Shown here one piece after another: positions 29,500 through 40,990 of a DNA stretch of 64,000 nt (positions within the stretch are counted from its first letter, which is position 1; each line of letters opens with the position of its first letter). Position numbers and translations under genes: made by a program. The DNA comes from Streptomyces sp. NBC_00448. GTDB taxonomy: Bacteria; Actinomycetota; Actinomycetes; Streptomycetales; Streptomycetaceae. The stretch lies in assembly GCF_036014115.1 (NCBI RefSeq), contig NZ_CP107913.1:8425501-8489500 (forward strand). Direction: 5' to 3'. The notes under the pieces are model-generated. The model was not told the origin of the DNA and made no database searches. It saw nothing but the letters and a program-made list of their open reading frames with translations.

Positions 29500-30780
29500 A
29501 TGACGATCGCGGAACAGCAGCCCGACGGTGACACCGCCGACCCGGCGGGCGGCGGCCCCGGACGCAGACCGCGCAGGCGGCTGCTGCCCTGGAAGCACCG
29601 CCGCGACCTGACCCCCGCGCAACTGCGCCGCCGCCGCATCGTCACCCGCGGCGCGCTCGGCGTCTGCCTGGTGTGCGCCGGCACCATCGGCTGGTCGGTC
29701 GGCAGGGCGCTGACCTACCCCGGCAGCGACAGCACCGAGGCCCGCCTGGCGGAGTGGGCCCGCGACCACGAACTCGGCTTCGTGGTCGACAAGCTGGAGA
29801 ACGTCCAGTACCGGATGCACCCGCCGAAGGTCGGCGGCACCCTGTCCGCCGACGCGCTGGCCCGGATGAAGGCCACCGCGGGCGCCACCGCCGCGGCAGG
29901 CGCGGCTTCGGGCGCGGTGCCCGGGAGCAAGGGCGCCGTCCACGGTCAGCCCCTGGTCGCGCTGCGCGCCCCCATGAAGCCGCCGGTCAGCCCGGCCCTG
30001 CCCGGCGAGGGCGTCTACCGCACGCTCAGCAGCGCCCACGGCGAGCCCATCGTCCAGGGCACCTATGTCCGCCCCGACGGCGACCACACCTCCTACGAGG
30101 CCGCCGTCGCCTGGATCAGCGGCAAGTACGCCCGCTTCCAGCTCCACCCCGGCTTCATGGAACCCGGCGGCACCTTCGACGTGCCGCCCACCATCCCCAA
30201 GGGCCGGCGCACCGGCCTCGTCGCCACCTGGAACGGCGGGTTCCGGATCACCGACGGCGGCTCCCGCGGCGGCTTCTACCTCGACGGCAAGACCGACGGC
30301 GAACTGCGCGACGGCGCCGCCTCCGAGGTCTTCTACAAGGACGGCTCCATCAAGGTCGGCGTCTGGGGCCGGGATGTGCGCATGACCCCCGACGTGGTCG
30401 GCGTACGCCAGTGCCTGCAACTCATGGTCGACGGCGGCAAGGTCGTTCCCGACATCGACGACGACTCCAACTGGGGCGTCAGCGACCAGGGCGGCATGTT
30501 CGTGCCCCGCTCCGGCGTCGGCGTCACCGCCCAGGGGGACATCATCATGGTCGTCGGCCAGGCGCTGAACGCGCAGAGCCTCGCCGACCTCATGCAGCGC
30601 GCCGGCGCCGTCCGCGCCATGCCGCTGGACATGAACCGCGCGTGGCCCTCCTTCATGTCCTACGACAGCAGCCACGACCCGGCGAACCCCAAGCCCACCA
30701 ACATTCTCGACTTCGAGGACCCGCCGGACCGCTACTACGTCCAGGCCACCCGCGACTTCGTGGCGGTGTACGCGCGCTAG
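29500..30780 (+). CDS. Membrane-anchored phosphodiester glycosidase-domain (NAGPA-like) protein
   Basis: 426 residues; GGAAGGAG precedes the ATG. The N-terminus is basic (GRRPRRRLLPWKHRRDL), then one membrane segment GALGVCLVCAGTIGWSVG (about 50-67), so the body is outside the cell. The domain shows TGLVATWNGGFRITDGG, GFYLDGKTDG, ITVWGRDV-like VGVWGRDVRM, QCLQLMVDGGKV, and SLADLMQRAGAVRAMPLDMNRAWP, matching the phosphodiester glycosidase family (PF09992). Possible role in cell-wall or exopolysaccharide processing. Single gene, convergent to LysR. Confidence 0.85.
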   Translation: MTIAEQQPDGDTADPAGGGPGRRPRRRLLPWKHRRDLTPAQLRRRRIVTRGALGVCLVCAGTIGWSVGRALTYPGSDSTEARLAEWARDHELGFVVDKLENVQYRMHPPKVGGTLSADALARMKATAGATAAAGAASGAVPGSKGAVHGQPLVALRAPMKPPVSPALPGEGVYRTLSSAHGEPIVQGTYVRPDGDHTSYEAAVAWISGKYARFQLHPGFMEPGGTFDVPPTIPKGRRTGLVATWNGGFRITDGGSRGGFYLDGKTDGELRDGAASEVFYKDGSIKVGVWGRDVRMTPDVVGVRQCLQLMVDGGKVVPDIDDDSNWGVSDQGGMFVPRSGVGVTAQGDIIMVVGQALNAQSLADLMQRAGAVRAMPLDMNRAWPSFMSYDSSHDPANPKPTNILDFEDPPDRYYVQATRDFVAVYAR

Positions 30781-30793
30781 CCGAGCGGACCCT

Positions 30794-30948
30794 CCGGGGT
30801 GGCCGGTCCCGTCCCCGCGGTTCCCCGCCCCCTGGTAGGTGCGGCTCCTTCCGCGGAAGGAGCCGCAACCACCAAGGGGCGTGGGGAACGGCGCGCGTAA
30901 CCCTCCACCGGCAGGTGATCCCGGAACCGACAGAACCGGCCACCCCGG
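30794..30948. terminator. Nested inverted-repeat element with terminator hairpin
   Basis: Inner perfect hairpin GCGGCTCCTTCC-GC-GGAAGGAGCCGC (30841-30866) sits within a longer imperfect hairpin GTTCCCC...GGGGAAC (30820-30889). The latter is similar to the AAGGGGCG(C/T)GGGGAAC element that I recall as widespread between Streptomyces genes. An outer perfect 14-base inverted repeat CCGGGGTGGCCGGT (30794-30807) / ACCGGCCACCCCGG (30935-30948) encloses both. Lies between convergent genes and fills their gap. Confidence 0.75.
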
Positions 30949-30958
30949 GGGGACACGG

Positions 30959-31831
30959 CTAGCCAGCAGCCGCGACAAATGCCCGGATACGCGCGTTGAC
31001 GCGCGACGTGCGCCAGACCGGACCCCACTCCAGGGACGGCGTGTCGTGGAACGGCACGTAGGCGACGTCGGGCCGGGCGTGGAAGCGCGTGGCGTGCGCC
31101 CCGACCGGGAAGACCCCGAGACCCGCACCCACCAGCGTGAGGATCTCCTGGAAGGTCGCCGCCGAACGCCCCGCCGTGATCGCTCGGCCGCCCGGCGTCA
31201 ACCGCGGCGAACCCGGCTCCCGCCAGTGATCCGGCAGCGAGCACGGCGCCTGGAGCACCTCCACCCGGGCCAGGTCCTCCACCGACACCGAGCCGCGCTG
31301 GGCGAGCGCGTGCCCGGCCGGCACCGCCAGCATCCGCGGCTCCGACAGCAGCACCGGGCCGTTGGCCAGATCGGGACCGGTCAGCGGCAGGCACGCGATC
31401 AGCACGTCCAGCCCGTCGGCCCGCAGCCGCTCCAGCGCCTCGCCCATCTGCACCTCGCGGATCTCCACCTCGCACTCCGGGTACCGGGTCCGGAACGCCT
31501 CCGTGGCGCGGATCATCAACTGCCCGGCCGCCGCCCCCACGAAGCCGACCCCCAGCCGACCGCTCACCCCGCGCCCGGCCGCGACCGCCGTGGCCAGCGC
31601 CGCCTCCAGCCGCTCGAACGCCGGGCGCAGGTCGTCGTGGAGCCGCCGCCCGACCGGGGTCAGCGCCACGCTGCGGCTGGTCCGCTCGAACAGCGGCGCG
31701 CCCACCCGCCGTTCCAGCTTTCCGATCACCTGGCTGACCCGGGCCGTCGTCACCCGCAGCCGGACCGCGGTCCGCCCGAAGTGCAACTCCTCGGCCAGCG
31801 TCAGGAACGCCTCGATCTCGTACCGCTCCAC
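30959..31831 (-). CDS. LysR family transcriptional regulator
   Basis: 290 residues from GTG 31831, with GGAGG upstream. N-terminal winged HTH: ERYEIEAFLTLAEELHFGR, then TTARVSQVIGKLERRVGAPLFERT, and LTPVGRRL. The effector domain starts at GRLGVGFVGAAAG. Divergent from the SnoaL-like gene; the palindrome AACGATCGTT in the 168-base gap is a candidate site. Probably controls that gene. Confidence 0.93.
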   Translation of the reverse strand: MERYEIEAFLTLAEELHFGRTAVRLRVTTARVSQVIGKLERRVGAPLFERTSRSVALTPVGRRLHDDLRPAFERLEAALATAVAAGRGVSGRLGVGFVGAAAGQLMIRATEAFRTRYPECEVEIREVQMGEALERLRADGLDVLIACLPLTGPDLANGPVLLSEPRMLAVPAGHALAQRGSVSVEDLARVEVLQAPCSLPDHWREPGSPRLTPGGRAITAGRSAATFQEILTLVGAGLGVFPVGAHATRFHARPDVAYVPFHDTPSLEWGPVWRTSRVNARIRAFVAAAG

Positions 31832-31941
31832 GCCTGGCCTCCGTTCCCCCCTGCCGGCCCTGCCCCCGACTCCGACCGCCCCCGGCCACAACCGCGCCGC
31901 GGGGATGCCCTTGATCCACCGACAAGTATTAAATCCCACTT

Positions 31942-31951
31942 AACGATCGTT
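31942..31951. promoter_or_regulatory. Palindrome in LysR / SnoaL-like divergent gap
   Basis: AACGATCGTT, a perfect 10-base palindrome in an AT-richer stretch (TATTAAATCCCACTTAACG) that stands out from the surrounding GC-rich sequence; plausible operator and promoter area for both genes. Confidence 0.4.
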
Positions 31952-31999
31952 GAGCCAACGGCGATTGATCGGCCGGGTCCGGGCCCGCAGCCTGGACGC

Positions 32000-32575
32000 A
32001 TGCACCTCTCCCGCACCCCGCTCGGCACCGACGCCGCGGCCGCCACCCGCACCCGGCCGTACACCCTCGACGCGCGCCGCACCGAGGACGCGGTCCGCGA
32101 ACTCGCCGACCGCGCCGAGATCACCGACGCCCTGTACCGCTTCGGCCTCGGCCAGGACCTGCACGACCGCGCCCTGTTCCGCTCCGCGTTCGCCGACGAC
32201 GCCACGCTCGACTTCGGCCCGGCCGCGGCGGCATGGGGCGGCCACAGCCCCGTGATGACCGGCGCCGACACCATCGTGGAGACGATCCTCACCGGCTTCG
32301 ACGGCCGCGTCGGCACCAGTCACACCGTCAGCAACCCGCGCGTCGCCGTCGCGGCCGACCGCGGCAGCGCCGAACTCACCGCGCTGGTCGAGGCACAGCA
32401 CCTCCTCACCGCCGACCCTACGACGTACGCGCTGCTGAAGAACCTCTACGCGGTCACGCTCGTCCCTGCCGGGGACGGGTCCGCGGGCGGGTTCGGGGCC
32501 GGGCGCTGGCTGATCCGCACCCTTCGGATCGACAACATCTGGTACAGCGGCGACCCGGGCGCCGTCTTCGGCTGA
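32000..32575 (+). CDS. SnoaL-like (NTF2-fold) protein
   Basis: 191 residues. The N-terminal 25 residues are Ala/Thr/Arg-rich; the SnoaL-like domain follows with LADRAEITDALYRFGLGQD, HDRALFRSAFADDATLDFG, SHTVSNPRVAV and TYALLKNLYAVTLV. Family members include polyketide cyclases, dehydratases and ring-hydroxylating dioxygenase small-subunit-like proteins. No clear ribosome site before the ATG at 32000. Divergent from LysR, which is probably its regulator. Substrate unknown. Confidence 0.82.
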   Translation: MHLSRTPLGTDAAAATRTRPYTLDARRTEDAVRELADRAEITDALYRFGLGQDLHDRALFRSAFADDATLDFGPAAAAWGGHSPVMTGADTIVETILTGFDGRVGTSHTVSNPRVAVAADRGSAELTALVEAQHLLTADPTTYALLKNLYAVTLVPAGDGSAGGFGAGRWLIRTLRIDNIWYSGDPGAVFG

Positions 32576-32599
32576 TCCGTGCGTTGCAGGGTGGGCCGC

Positions 32600-34795
32600 T
32601 CAGCCCAGGGCCGGCGCCGGGCGGTCCTCGCCCAGCTCCGGACGGTCCCCGCCCAGGTCCTCGGCGAGCAGCCGCTTCGCGATCGCGTCGGACGCCGCCC
32701 GCAGGTCCGCCGTCGACGGCCGGCCCCAGTCGCTCTCCAGCCGCTCGTTCAGCCACCGCGCCCATGCCTCCGTCAGCGCCGACGCCTCCCGCTCCCCGGC
32801 CGCCGTCGTGGACACGAACGTCCCGTCGAGCGTCAACCACCCGTCCGCGGCGGCCCGTTCGAACGCGGGCAGCAGCACCTCCGGCGGCAGCCGGCGCCGC
32901 GCCGCGATCATGTTCACGTTCGCGTGCCCCACCACCCGCGTCAGCACCACCACCTGCATCACCGTCCACGCGCCCAGCACGTCCAGCCGGGTGTCGGCCC
33001 CGCTGAGGATCTGCCGCGCGGCCGCCGGACCCGACCCGTGCATGATCTTCGCCACCGCCGACTCCAGCAGCTTCTCGGAGTCGCCGGTGCTCGGCTGCGC
33101 GAAACCCTCGCCCATGTCCGTCGAGGCCGCCCGCGCCGAGTCCCGCAGCGGCACCTGCTTCAGGAACAGCGCCACCACGAAACCCACCGCCGCGACCGGC
33201 ACCGTCCACAGGAACACCGTGTGCAGCGAGTCCTGGTACGCCCGCACCAGCGGCGCGGCCTGCGCGGCCGGCAACCGGTGCAACCCCTCCGGGCTGCCCG
33301 CCGCCCGCGCCAGCACCGCCGGCGACGCCCCCGTCTCCCGCGCCGCGCGGGCCACGCCCCGCGCCAGGTTCGGCCCCAGCGCGTTGGCGTAGATCGTGCC
33401 GAACACCGCGGTGCCGAACGCGCTGCCCAGCGTCCGGAAGAACGTCACCCCCGACGTCGCCGTACCCAGATCCGCGTACTCCACCGTGTTCTGCACCGCG
33501 ATCGTCAGCACCTGCATGCACAGCCCGATGCCGACCCCCAGCACGAACATGTCGACCGACTCCGCCGCCGCCCCCGAGCCGGCCCCCATCCGCGACATCA
33601 GGAACAGCCCCACCCCCATCACCAGCGACCCCGCCACCGGGAACCACCGGTACCTGCCGGTCTTGCTGATCACGTTCCCGCTCGCCACCGACGCGATCAG
33701 CAGCCCCACCACCATCGGCAGCGTCCGCACCCCCGACAGGGTCGCCGAGTCCCCGTCCACGTACTGCAGATACGTCGGCAGGAACGTCATCGCGCCCAGC
33801 ATCGCGAACCCCACCACGAAGCTCAGCACCGAGCAGACCGCGAACACCGGGGTGCGGAACAGCCGCATCGGCAGCATCGGTTCGACCGCCCGCGTCTCCG
33901 CCACGCAGAACAGCGCCAGCCCCACGACCCCCGCCACGAACAGCCCCAGGATGACCGGCGAGCCCCACCCGTACGCGTTGCCGCCCAGGCTGGTGGCCAG
34001 GATCAGCGCGCTCGCGCCCACCGCGACCAGCCCGATGCCCAGGTAGTCGATCACCGGCCGGCCCGCCGCCCGCACCGACGGGATGGTCCGCGCCGCCGCC
34101 AGCACCACGACGACGGCGATCGGCACGTTGACGTAGAACGCCCACCGCCAGGTCAGGTGATCCGTGAACAGCCCGCCCAGCAGCGGCCCGATCACCGTCG
34201 CCACCCCGAACACCGCGCCGATCGCGCCCTGGTACTTGCCGCGCTCGCGCAACGGGATCACATCGGCGATCAGCGCCATCGCGGTCACCATCAGCCCGCC
34301 CGCGCCCACCCCCTGCACCGCGCGCCACACGATCAGCAGCGTCATGTTCGTCGCCAGCCCGCACAGGAACGACCCCGCGACGAACACCACCGCGGACACC
34401 TGGAAGACCAGCTTCCGGCCGAACAGGTCGCCGAACTTGCCCACCAGCGCGGTCGCGACGGTCTCCGCCAGCAGGTACGACGTCACCACCCACGACATGT
34501 GCGAGGCCCCGCCCAGATCCGCCACGATGGTCGGGAGCGCGGTGCCCACGATCGTCTGGTCGAGCGCGGCCAGCAGCATTCCGAGCACGATCGTGCCGAA
34601 CACGACGTTGCGCTGCCGCACCGGCAGCACCGGTGCGCCCGAGCCCGGCCCGGGCCCACCGGCACCGGGTGTCCCCGCACCTGGTGTGCCCGATCCCCGC
34701 GGGCCCGGGCCCGGGCCCGCTGCTCCCCGGCCCGCTGCCCCCTCGCCCGCCGGGTCGTCCGCCGCGTCCACCGGCCCCACCGCGTCCGCACTCAT
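32600..34795 (-). CDS. DHA2-type MFS drug exporter with C-terminal winged-helix-like extension
   Basis: 731 residues, ATG 34795. A 55-residue Gly/Pro-rich N-terminal tail precedes 14 membrane segments. EmrB/QacA landmarks: [75 protein letters not shown]. After the last TM ([17 protein letters not shown]) comes a soluble region of about 170 residues. In it, [40 protein letters not shown] and [14 protein letters not shown] read like a MarR-type winged helix. DHA2 exporters of about 500 residues normally lack this. Proton-coupled drug efflux is likely. Confidence 0.9.
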   Translation of the reverse strand: MSADAVGPVDAADDPAGEGAAGRGAAGPGPGPRGSGTPGAGTPGAGGPGPGSGAPVLPVRQRNVVFGTIVLGMLLAALDQTIVGTALPTIVADLGGASHMSWVVTSYLLAETVATALVGKFGDLFGRKLVFQVSAVVFVAGSFLCGLATNMTLLIVWRAVQGVGAGGLMVTAMALIADVIPLRERGKYQGAIGAVFGVATVIGPLLGGLFTDHLTWRWAFYVNVPIAVVVVLAAARTIPSVRAAGRPVIDYLGIGLVAVGASALILATSLGGNAYGWGSPVILGLFVAGVVGLALFCVAETRAVEPMLPMRLFRTPVFAVCSVLSFVVGFAMLGAMTFLPTYLQYVDGDSATLSGVRTLPMVVGLLIASVASGNVISKTGRYRWFPVAGSLVMGVGLFLMSRMGAGSGAAAESVDMFVLGVGIGLCMQVLTIAVQNTVEYADLGTATSGVTFFRTLGSAFGTAVFGTIYANALGPNLARGVARAARETGASPAVLARAAGSPEGLHRLPAAQAAPLVRAYQDSLHTVFLWTVPVAAVGFVVALFLKQVPLRDSARAASTDMGEGFAQPSTGDSEKLLESAVAKIMHGSGPAAARQILSGADTRLDVLGAWTVMQVVVLTRVVGHANVNMIAARRRLPPEVLLPAFERAAADGWLTLDGTFVSTTAAGEREASALTEAWARWLNERLESDWGRPSTADLRAASDAIAKRLLAEDLGGDRPELGEDRPAPALG

Positions 34796-34914
34796 CCGGC
34801 CACCCTCACACGCCCCGCCCGGCGCCGGCCGGACCGCGCCCACCTGGCGCAACGTCGCCACCCATCCGGCCGATGCCGTGAAAACCGCTGGACGCCCGCC
34901 GTAGGCTTCATCCC

Positions 34915-35313
34915 ATGGCGGCAGAACACGAGCAGCTCGGCGGCACCGTCCGCGTCGATGCCTGGATCTGGTGCGTACGGCTCACCAAGAGCCGGTCGCA
35001 GGCGGCGACCGCCTGCCGGGCCGGCCACGTCAAGGTCAACGGCGAGCGGGTCAAACCCGCGCAGGCGGTCAAGGTCGGCGACGAGGTGCGGCTGGTGCAC
35101 GCCGGCCGCGAGCGCGTCGTGGTCATCTCCCGCCTGCTCGCCAAGCGGGTCGGCGCCCCCGTCGCCGTCGAGGCGTACGTCGACAACAGCCCGCCCCCGC
35201 CGCCGCGCACCGACGCGCTCGCCCTCGGCGTACGCGACCGCGGCGCCGGCCGCCCCACCAAGCGCGACCGCCGCGAACTGGAACGCCTGCACGGCCGCGG
35301 CCCCCGCGACTGA
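34915..35313 (+). CDS. S4-domain RNA-binding protein (Hsp15-like)
   Basis: 132 residues. S4 domain at about 12-60: [26 protein letters not shown] in two parts, then [21 protein letters not shown]. The basic C-terminal tail ([14 protein letters not shown]) matches the ribosome-associated heat-shock protein 15 group, which in E. coli rescues 50S subunits carrying stalled nascent chains. Divergent from the MFS gene; no clear ribosome site, possibly leaderless or nearly so. Confidence 0.9.
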   Translation: MAAEHEQLGGTVRVDAWIWCVRLTKSRSQAATACRAGHVKVNGERVKPAQAVKVGDEVRLVHAGRERVVVISRLLAKRVGAPVAVEAYVDNSPPPPPRTDALALGVRDRGAGRPTKRDRRELERLHGRGPRD

Positions 35314-35367
35314 CCGTCCCCACGCATCGACGGCCCGGACGGCGGCGACCTCCGTCGAGGGGTCGGG

Positions 35368-35775
35368 TCAGTAGGACTGGAACTCCAGCAGGTTGCCGTC
35401 CGGGTCGCGCAGGTGGGCGGTGCGCGTGGTGGGGCCCCATTCGGGGCGGGCGGTCGGGGGAGCGACCGGGGTGCCGCCGTGGCGCAGCGCCAAGTCGTAC
35501 GCGGCCGTCACATCGGACACGCGGCTTACCAGCATCGCCCGGTCCTGGGCGGCGGGGGGTGAGGCGGGCAGGGAACCGGTGCCGGCGACCTCGGCCATGG
35601 CGGCGCGGTCGAAGAGCATCAGCAGCCCCTCGGTGCCGATGTCCCAGCTCGCGTACGGCCCGTCCGGACCACCCCGGGTGAGGGTGGCGCCGAGCAAGGC
35701 GGGCAGCACGTGGTCGTAGAAGCGGAACGTGGCTCCGAAGTCGCCGACGAGCAGGCGCGGGTGGAGGGCGTCCAT
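35368..35775 (-). CDS. VOC family protein
   Basis: 135 residues, ATG 35775 behind GGAG. VOC fold: LHPRLLVGDFGATFRFYDHVL, then SDVTAAYDLALRHGG and HLRDPDGNLLEFQSY with the C-terminal Glu ligand. Divergent from MarR and sharing its operator-rich upstream region, so probably MarR-controlled. Reaction unknown. Confidence 0.88.
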   Translation of the reverse strand: MDALHPRLLVGDFGATFRFYDHVLPALLGATLTRGGPDGPYASWDIGTEGLLMLFDRAAMAEVAGTGSLPASPPAAQDRAMLVSRVSDVTAAYDLALRHGGTPVAPPTARPEWGPTTRTAHLRDPDGNLLEFQSY

Positions 35776-35789
35776 GGTGGGCTCCGGGG

Positions 35790-35961
35790 TGACGGGTGAC
35801 GGGTGACGGGTGACGGGCGGTGCGAGCCAATTAGTGGGTGTGCACCCATGATGGGGCGAGCCTAGCGCAGGTGAAGGGGCACCACCCATTGTGGGGCCGC
35901 CCTTTCATGGGTGCGCACCCACCAAGGGCTTCCCCCCATCAATGGCCCCACCCATCATGGG
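35790..35961. promoter_or_regulatory. Operator cluster between VOC and MarR genes
   Basis: Palindromes: TGGGTGTGCACCCA (35835-35848), CCCATGATGGG (35845-35855), CCCATTGTGGG (35885-35895), perfect TGGGTGCGCACCCA (35908-35921), CCATCAATGG (35936-35945), CCCATCATGGG (35951-35961). All share a CCCA/TGGG core. The last lies just upstream of the likely marR -10. Near the VOC start four GGGTGAC direct repeats occur around 35793-35820. Confidence 0.65.
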
Positions 35962-35969
35962 TCACCGCC

Positions 35970-35975
35970 TACACT
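35970..35975 (+). promoter_or_regulatory. Likely -10 element of a leaderless marR-thiolase mRNA
   Basis: TACACT ends six bases before the marR ATG at 35982, so transcription should begin at or next to the start codon. There is no ribosome binding site in between. No good -35 is seen; the CCCATCATGGG operator occupies the spacer. Confidence 0.55.
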
Positions 35976-35981
35976 GCCGGA

Positions 35982-36425
35982 ATGGACCCCCGCACACCCC
36001 CCAGCCTCAGCGAACTCACCACCTACCTCCTGTCGAAAGCCGGCAAGGAGGCCCGCTCCCGCCTCGCCGAACGCCTCGCCGAGGAAGGGCTGCGGCTGTG
36101 GCACATGGCGGTCCTCGCCGCCCTCGCCGACTTCGGCCCGCACGCCCAGCGCGACCTCGCCGCGCGCGTGGCCATCGACGCCAGCGACATCGTGAAGGTC
36201 GTCGACGACCTGGCCGAGGCCGGCTACGCGGAGCGGGCCCGCGACTCCGTCGACCGCCGCCGGGTGAATGTCGCCATCACCCCCAAAGGCCGCACCGCCC
36301 TGAAGCGGCTCCGCCTGAAGGCCGGTGTCGTGCAGGACGAGATCCTCGCCCCGCTGGACGGCGACGAGTGCGATCAGCTGCACGCGCTGCTCAGCCGGGT
36401 GTACGACGGGCTCGACTCGGCATAA
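35982..36425 (+). CDS. MarR family transcriptional regulator
   Basis: 147 residues. Winged HTH: GLRLWHMAVLAALADFGPH, QRDLAARVAIDASDIVKVVDDL, GYAERARDSVDRRRVNVAITPKGRTAL. The ATG (35982) has no ribosome site and lies just after a -10, so it is probably leaderless. Followed after 36 bp by the thiolase gene, forming an operon. The upstream palindromes suggest autoregulation and control of the divergent VOC gene. Confidence 0.93.
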   Translation: MDPRTPPSLSELTTYLLSKAGKEARSRLAERLAEEGLRLWHMAVLAALADFGPHAQRDLAARVAIDASDIVKVVDDLAEAGYAERARDSVDRRRVNVAITPKGRTALKRLRLKAGVVQDEILAPLDGDECDQLHALLSRVYDGLDSA

Positions 36426-36461
36426 ACTCACACTGCTAGTTTCTCGTCCGAGGAGTCCGCG

Positions 36462-37649
<1,188 letters not shown>

Positions 37650-37669
37650 AGCGCGCCACCCGCGAGCGG

Positions 37670-37703
37670 GCGCACCGCGCCACAGGGGTGTGGCGCGGTG
37701 CGC
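37670..37703. terminator. Hairpin terminator
   Basis: Perfect 14-base arms GCGCACCGCGCCAC and GTGGCGCGGTGCGC around an AGGGGT loop, between the convergent thiolase and xylanase genes. Confidence 0.88.
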
Positions 37704-37728
37704 TGCTGGGGAGTTCGGGTCGGGACGG

Positions 37729-39261
<1,533 letters not shown>

Positions 39262-39374
39262 TCACCCGTACGGGCACGGGCCGGCCGTCACCACCGCGGC
39301 GGCGCGGACCGGAAAACACCGGCACACGGGCGAAGTCGGCCCGCGGGCGGGAACCGTCTGGGAGGATCGGAACC

Positions 39375-40244
39375 GTGCAGACATCGACCGCCGGCGCCCC
39401 GCACCTCCTCGCGATCAGCGACCTGCACGTCGGCTACGAAGCCAACCGCGACATCGTGGAGAAGATGCGGCCCGGCGGCGAGGACGACTGGCTGATCGTG
39501 GCCGGCGACGTCGCCGAGCAGGTCGAGGACATCCTGTGGGCGCTGCGCACCCTCAAGGAGAACTTCGGCACCGTCATCTGGCTGCCCGGCAACCACGAGT
39601 TGTGGACCCCGCCCAAGGACCCGGTGACCCTGCGCGGCGAGGCCCGCTACCGGCACCTGGTCGAGGAGATCCGCCGGCTGGGCATCGTCACGCCCGAAGA
39701 CCCGTACCCGATCTGGGAGAGCGCCACGGGCCCCGTCGCGGTCTGCCCGATGTTCCTGCTCTACGACTACACCTGGCGCGACGGCACCCCCGGCGCCACC
39801 ACCAAGAAGGCCGCGCTCGACCACTCCAGCGAGCTGGGCGTGGTCTGCACCGACGAGATGCTGCTGCACCCCGACCCGCTGCCCGGCATCGACGACTGGT
39901 GCCGTGCCCGCGTCGCCGCGACCGCCGACCGCCTGTCGGCCCTCGACCCCGGACTGCCCACGGTCCTCGCCAACCACTGGCCGCTGCACCGCGATCCCAC
40001 CAGAGTGCTGCGCTACCCGTCGTTCGCGCTGTGGTGCGGCACCGAACTCACCGAGGACTGGCACGTCCGCTTCCGCGCCACCGAGGTCGTCTACGGCCAC
40101 CTGCACATCCCGCGCATCACCTACCGCGACGGCATCCGCTTCACCGAGGCGTCGCTCGGGTACCCGCGCGAATGGGGCGCGCGCGACGCCGGCCCGCTCG
40201 GCCCGCGCCGCATTCTCGCCGGCCGCCCCGGGGCCGGGCGATGA
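39375..40244 (+). CDS. Metallophosphoesterase
   Basis: 289 residues from GTG 39375 behind GGGAGGA. All calcineurin-type motifs are present: Asp16/His18 in ISDLHVG, GDVAE (44-48), GNHE (72-75), LANHWPLH and VYGHLHIPRIT. Dinuclear-metal phosphatase or phosphodiesterase. Its TGA overlaps the PPTase ATG (ATGA). This phosphatase-PPTase pairing occurs elsewhere in Streptomyces as I recall, suggesting a linked role, for example in phosphopantetheine turnover (inference). Confidence 0.92.
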   Translation: MQTSTAGAPHLLAISDLHVGYEANRDIVEKMRPGGEDDWLIVAGDVAEQVEDILWALRTLKENFGTVIWLPGNHELWTPPKDPVTLRGEARYRHLVEEIRRLGIVTPEDPYPIWESATGPVAVCPMFLLYDYTWRDGTPGATTKKAALDHSSELGVVCTDEMLLHPDPLPGIDDWCRARVAATADRLSALDPGLPTVLANHWPLHRDPTRVLRYPSFALWCGTELTEDWHVRFRATEVVYGHLHIPRITYRDGIRFTEASLGYPREWGARDAGPLGPRRILAGRPGAGR

Positions 40245-40945
40245 TCGAGCACCTGCTCCCCGCCGCGGTCCGCACCCGGGCCGCCTACGGCGACGAACTC
40301 GACCGCGTCCCGCTCCACCCCGAGGAGGAGCCCGCCGTCGCCCGGGCCGTGCCCAAACGCCGGGCCGAACACGCCGCCGGGCGCGCCTGCGCGCGGGAGG
40401 CGCTCGCCGCGCTCGGCCTGCCCGCCGGCCCGATCCCGCGCGACAACGCCGACCGCGGCGCCCCCGTCTGGCCCAAGGGCGTCGTCGGCAGCATCACGCA
40501 CTGCGAGGGATACCGGGCCGCCGCCGTGGCCCGCGCCGCCGACATCCTCGCGCTCGGCATCGACGCCGAGCCCGACGGCCCGCTGCCCGACGGTGTCCTC
40601 GACGTCATCCACTCCACCCCCGAAGAGCGCGCGGCGCTCGCGGAGTTGACCGCCGCGAAGCCCGAAATGCACTGGGGGCGGCTGCTGTTCAGCGCCAAGG
40701 AGACCGTCTACAAGGCGTGGTACCCGTACCACCACCGCATGCTCGGCTTCGAGGAGGCCGAACTCCTGCTGGCCCACGACCAGTCCGCGTCCGGTCCGGC
40801 CCGCGGCACCTTCACCGCCCGTGTTCTCGTGCCCGGCCCGCTCCTCGCCGACGGGGTCGGCCCGGCCCTCTTCACCGGCCGCTGGATCGCCCACGCCGGC
40901 CTCGTCGCCACCGTCATCGCGATCCCGGCCCCCTCGGAGAGCTGA
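40241..40945 (+). CDS. 4'-phosphopantetheinyl transferase (EntD/Sfp type)
   Basis: 234 residues, ATG 40241 overlapping the upstream stop by four bases. PPTase motifs: KRRAEHAAGRACAREAL (CoA-binding Arg/Lys), GAPVWPKGVVGSITHC, the metal-binding GIDAEPDGP, and WGRLLFSAKETVYKAWYP. Transfers phosphopantetheine from CoA to acyl- or peptidyl-carrier proteins, activating polyketide and nonribosomal peptide synthases. No carrier-protein gene is nearby, so it probably serves the whole cell. Confidence 0.95.
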   Translation: MIEHLLPAAVRTRAAYGDELDRVPLHPEEEPAVARAVPKRRAEHAAGRACAREALAALGLPAGPIPRDNADRGAPVWPKGVVGSITHCEGYRAAAVARAADILALGIDAEPDGPLPDGVLDVIHSTPEERAALAELTAAKPEMHWGRLLFSAKETVYKAWYPYHHRMLGFEEAELLLAHDQSASGPARGTFTARVLVPGPLLADGVGPALFTGRWIAHAGLVATVIAIPAPSES

Positions 40946-40990
40946 GCGGCGCCGGCGCGAACGGTCGGACGGAGGGGCGGGGGCAGACGG

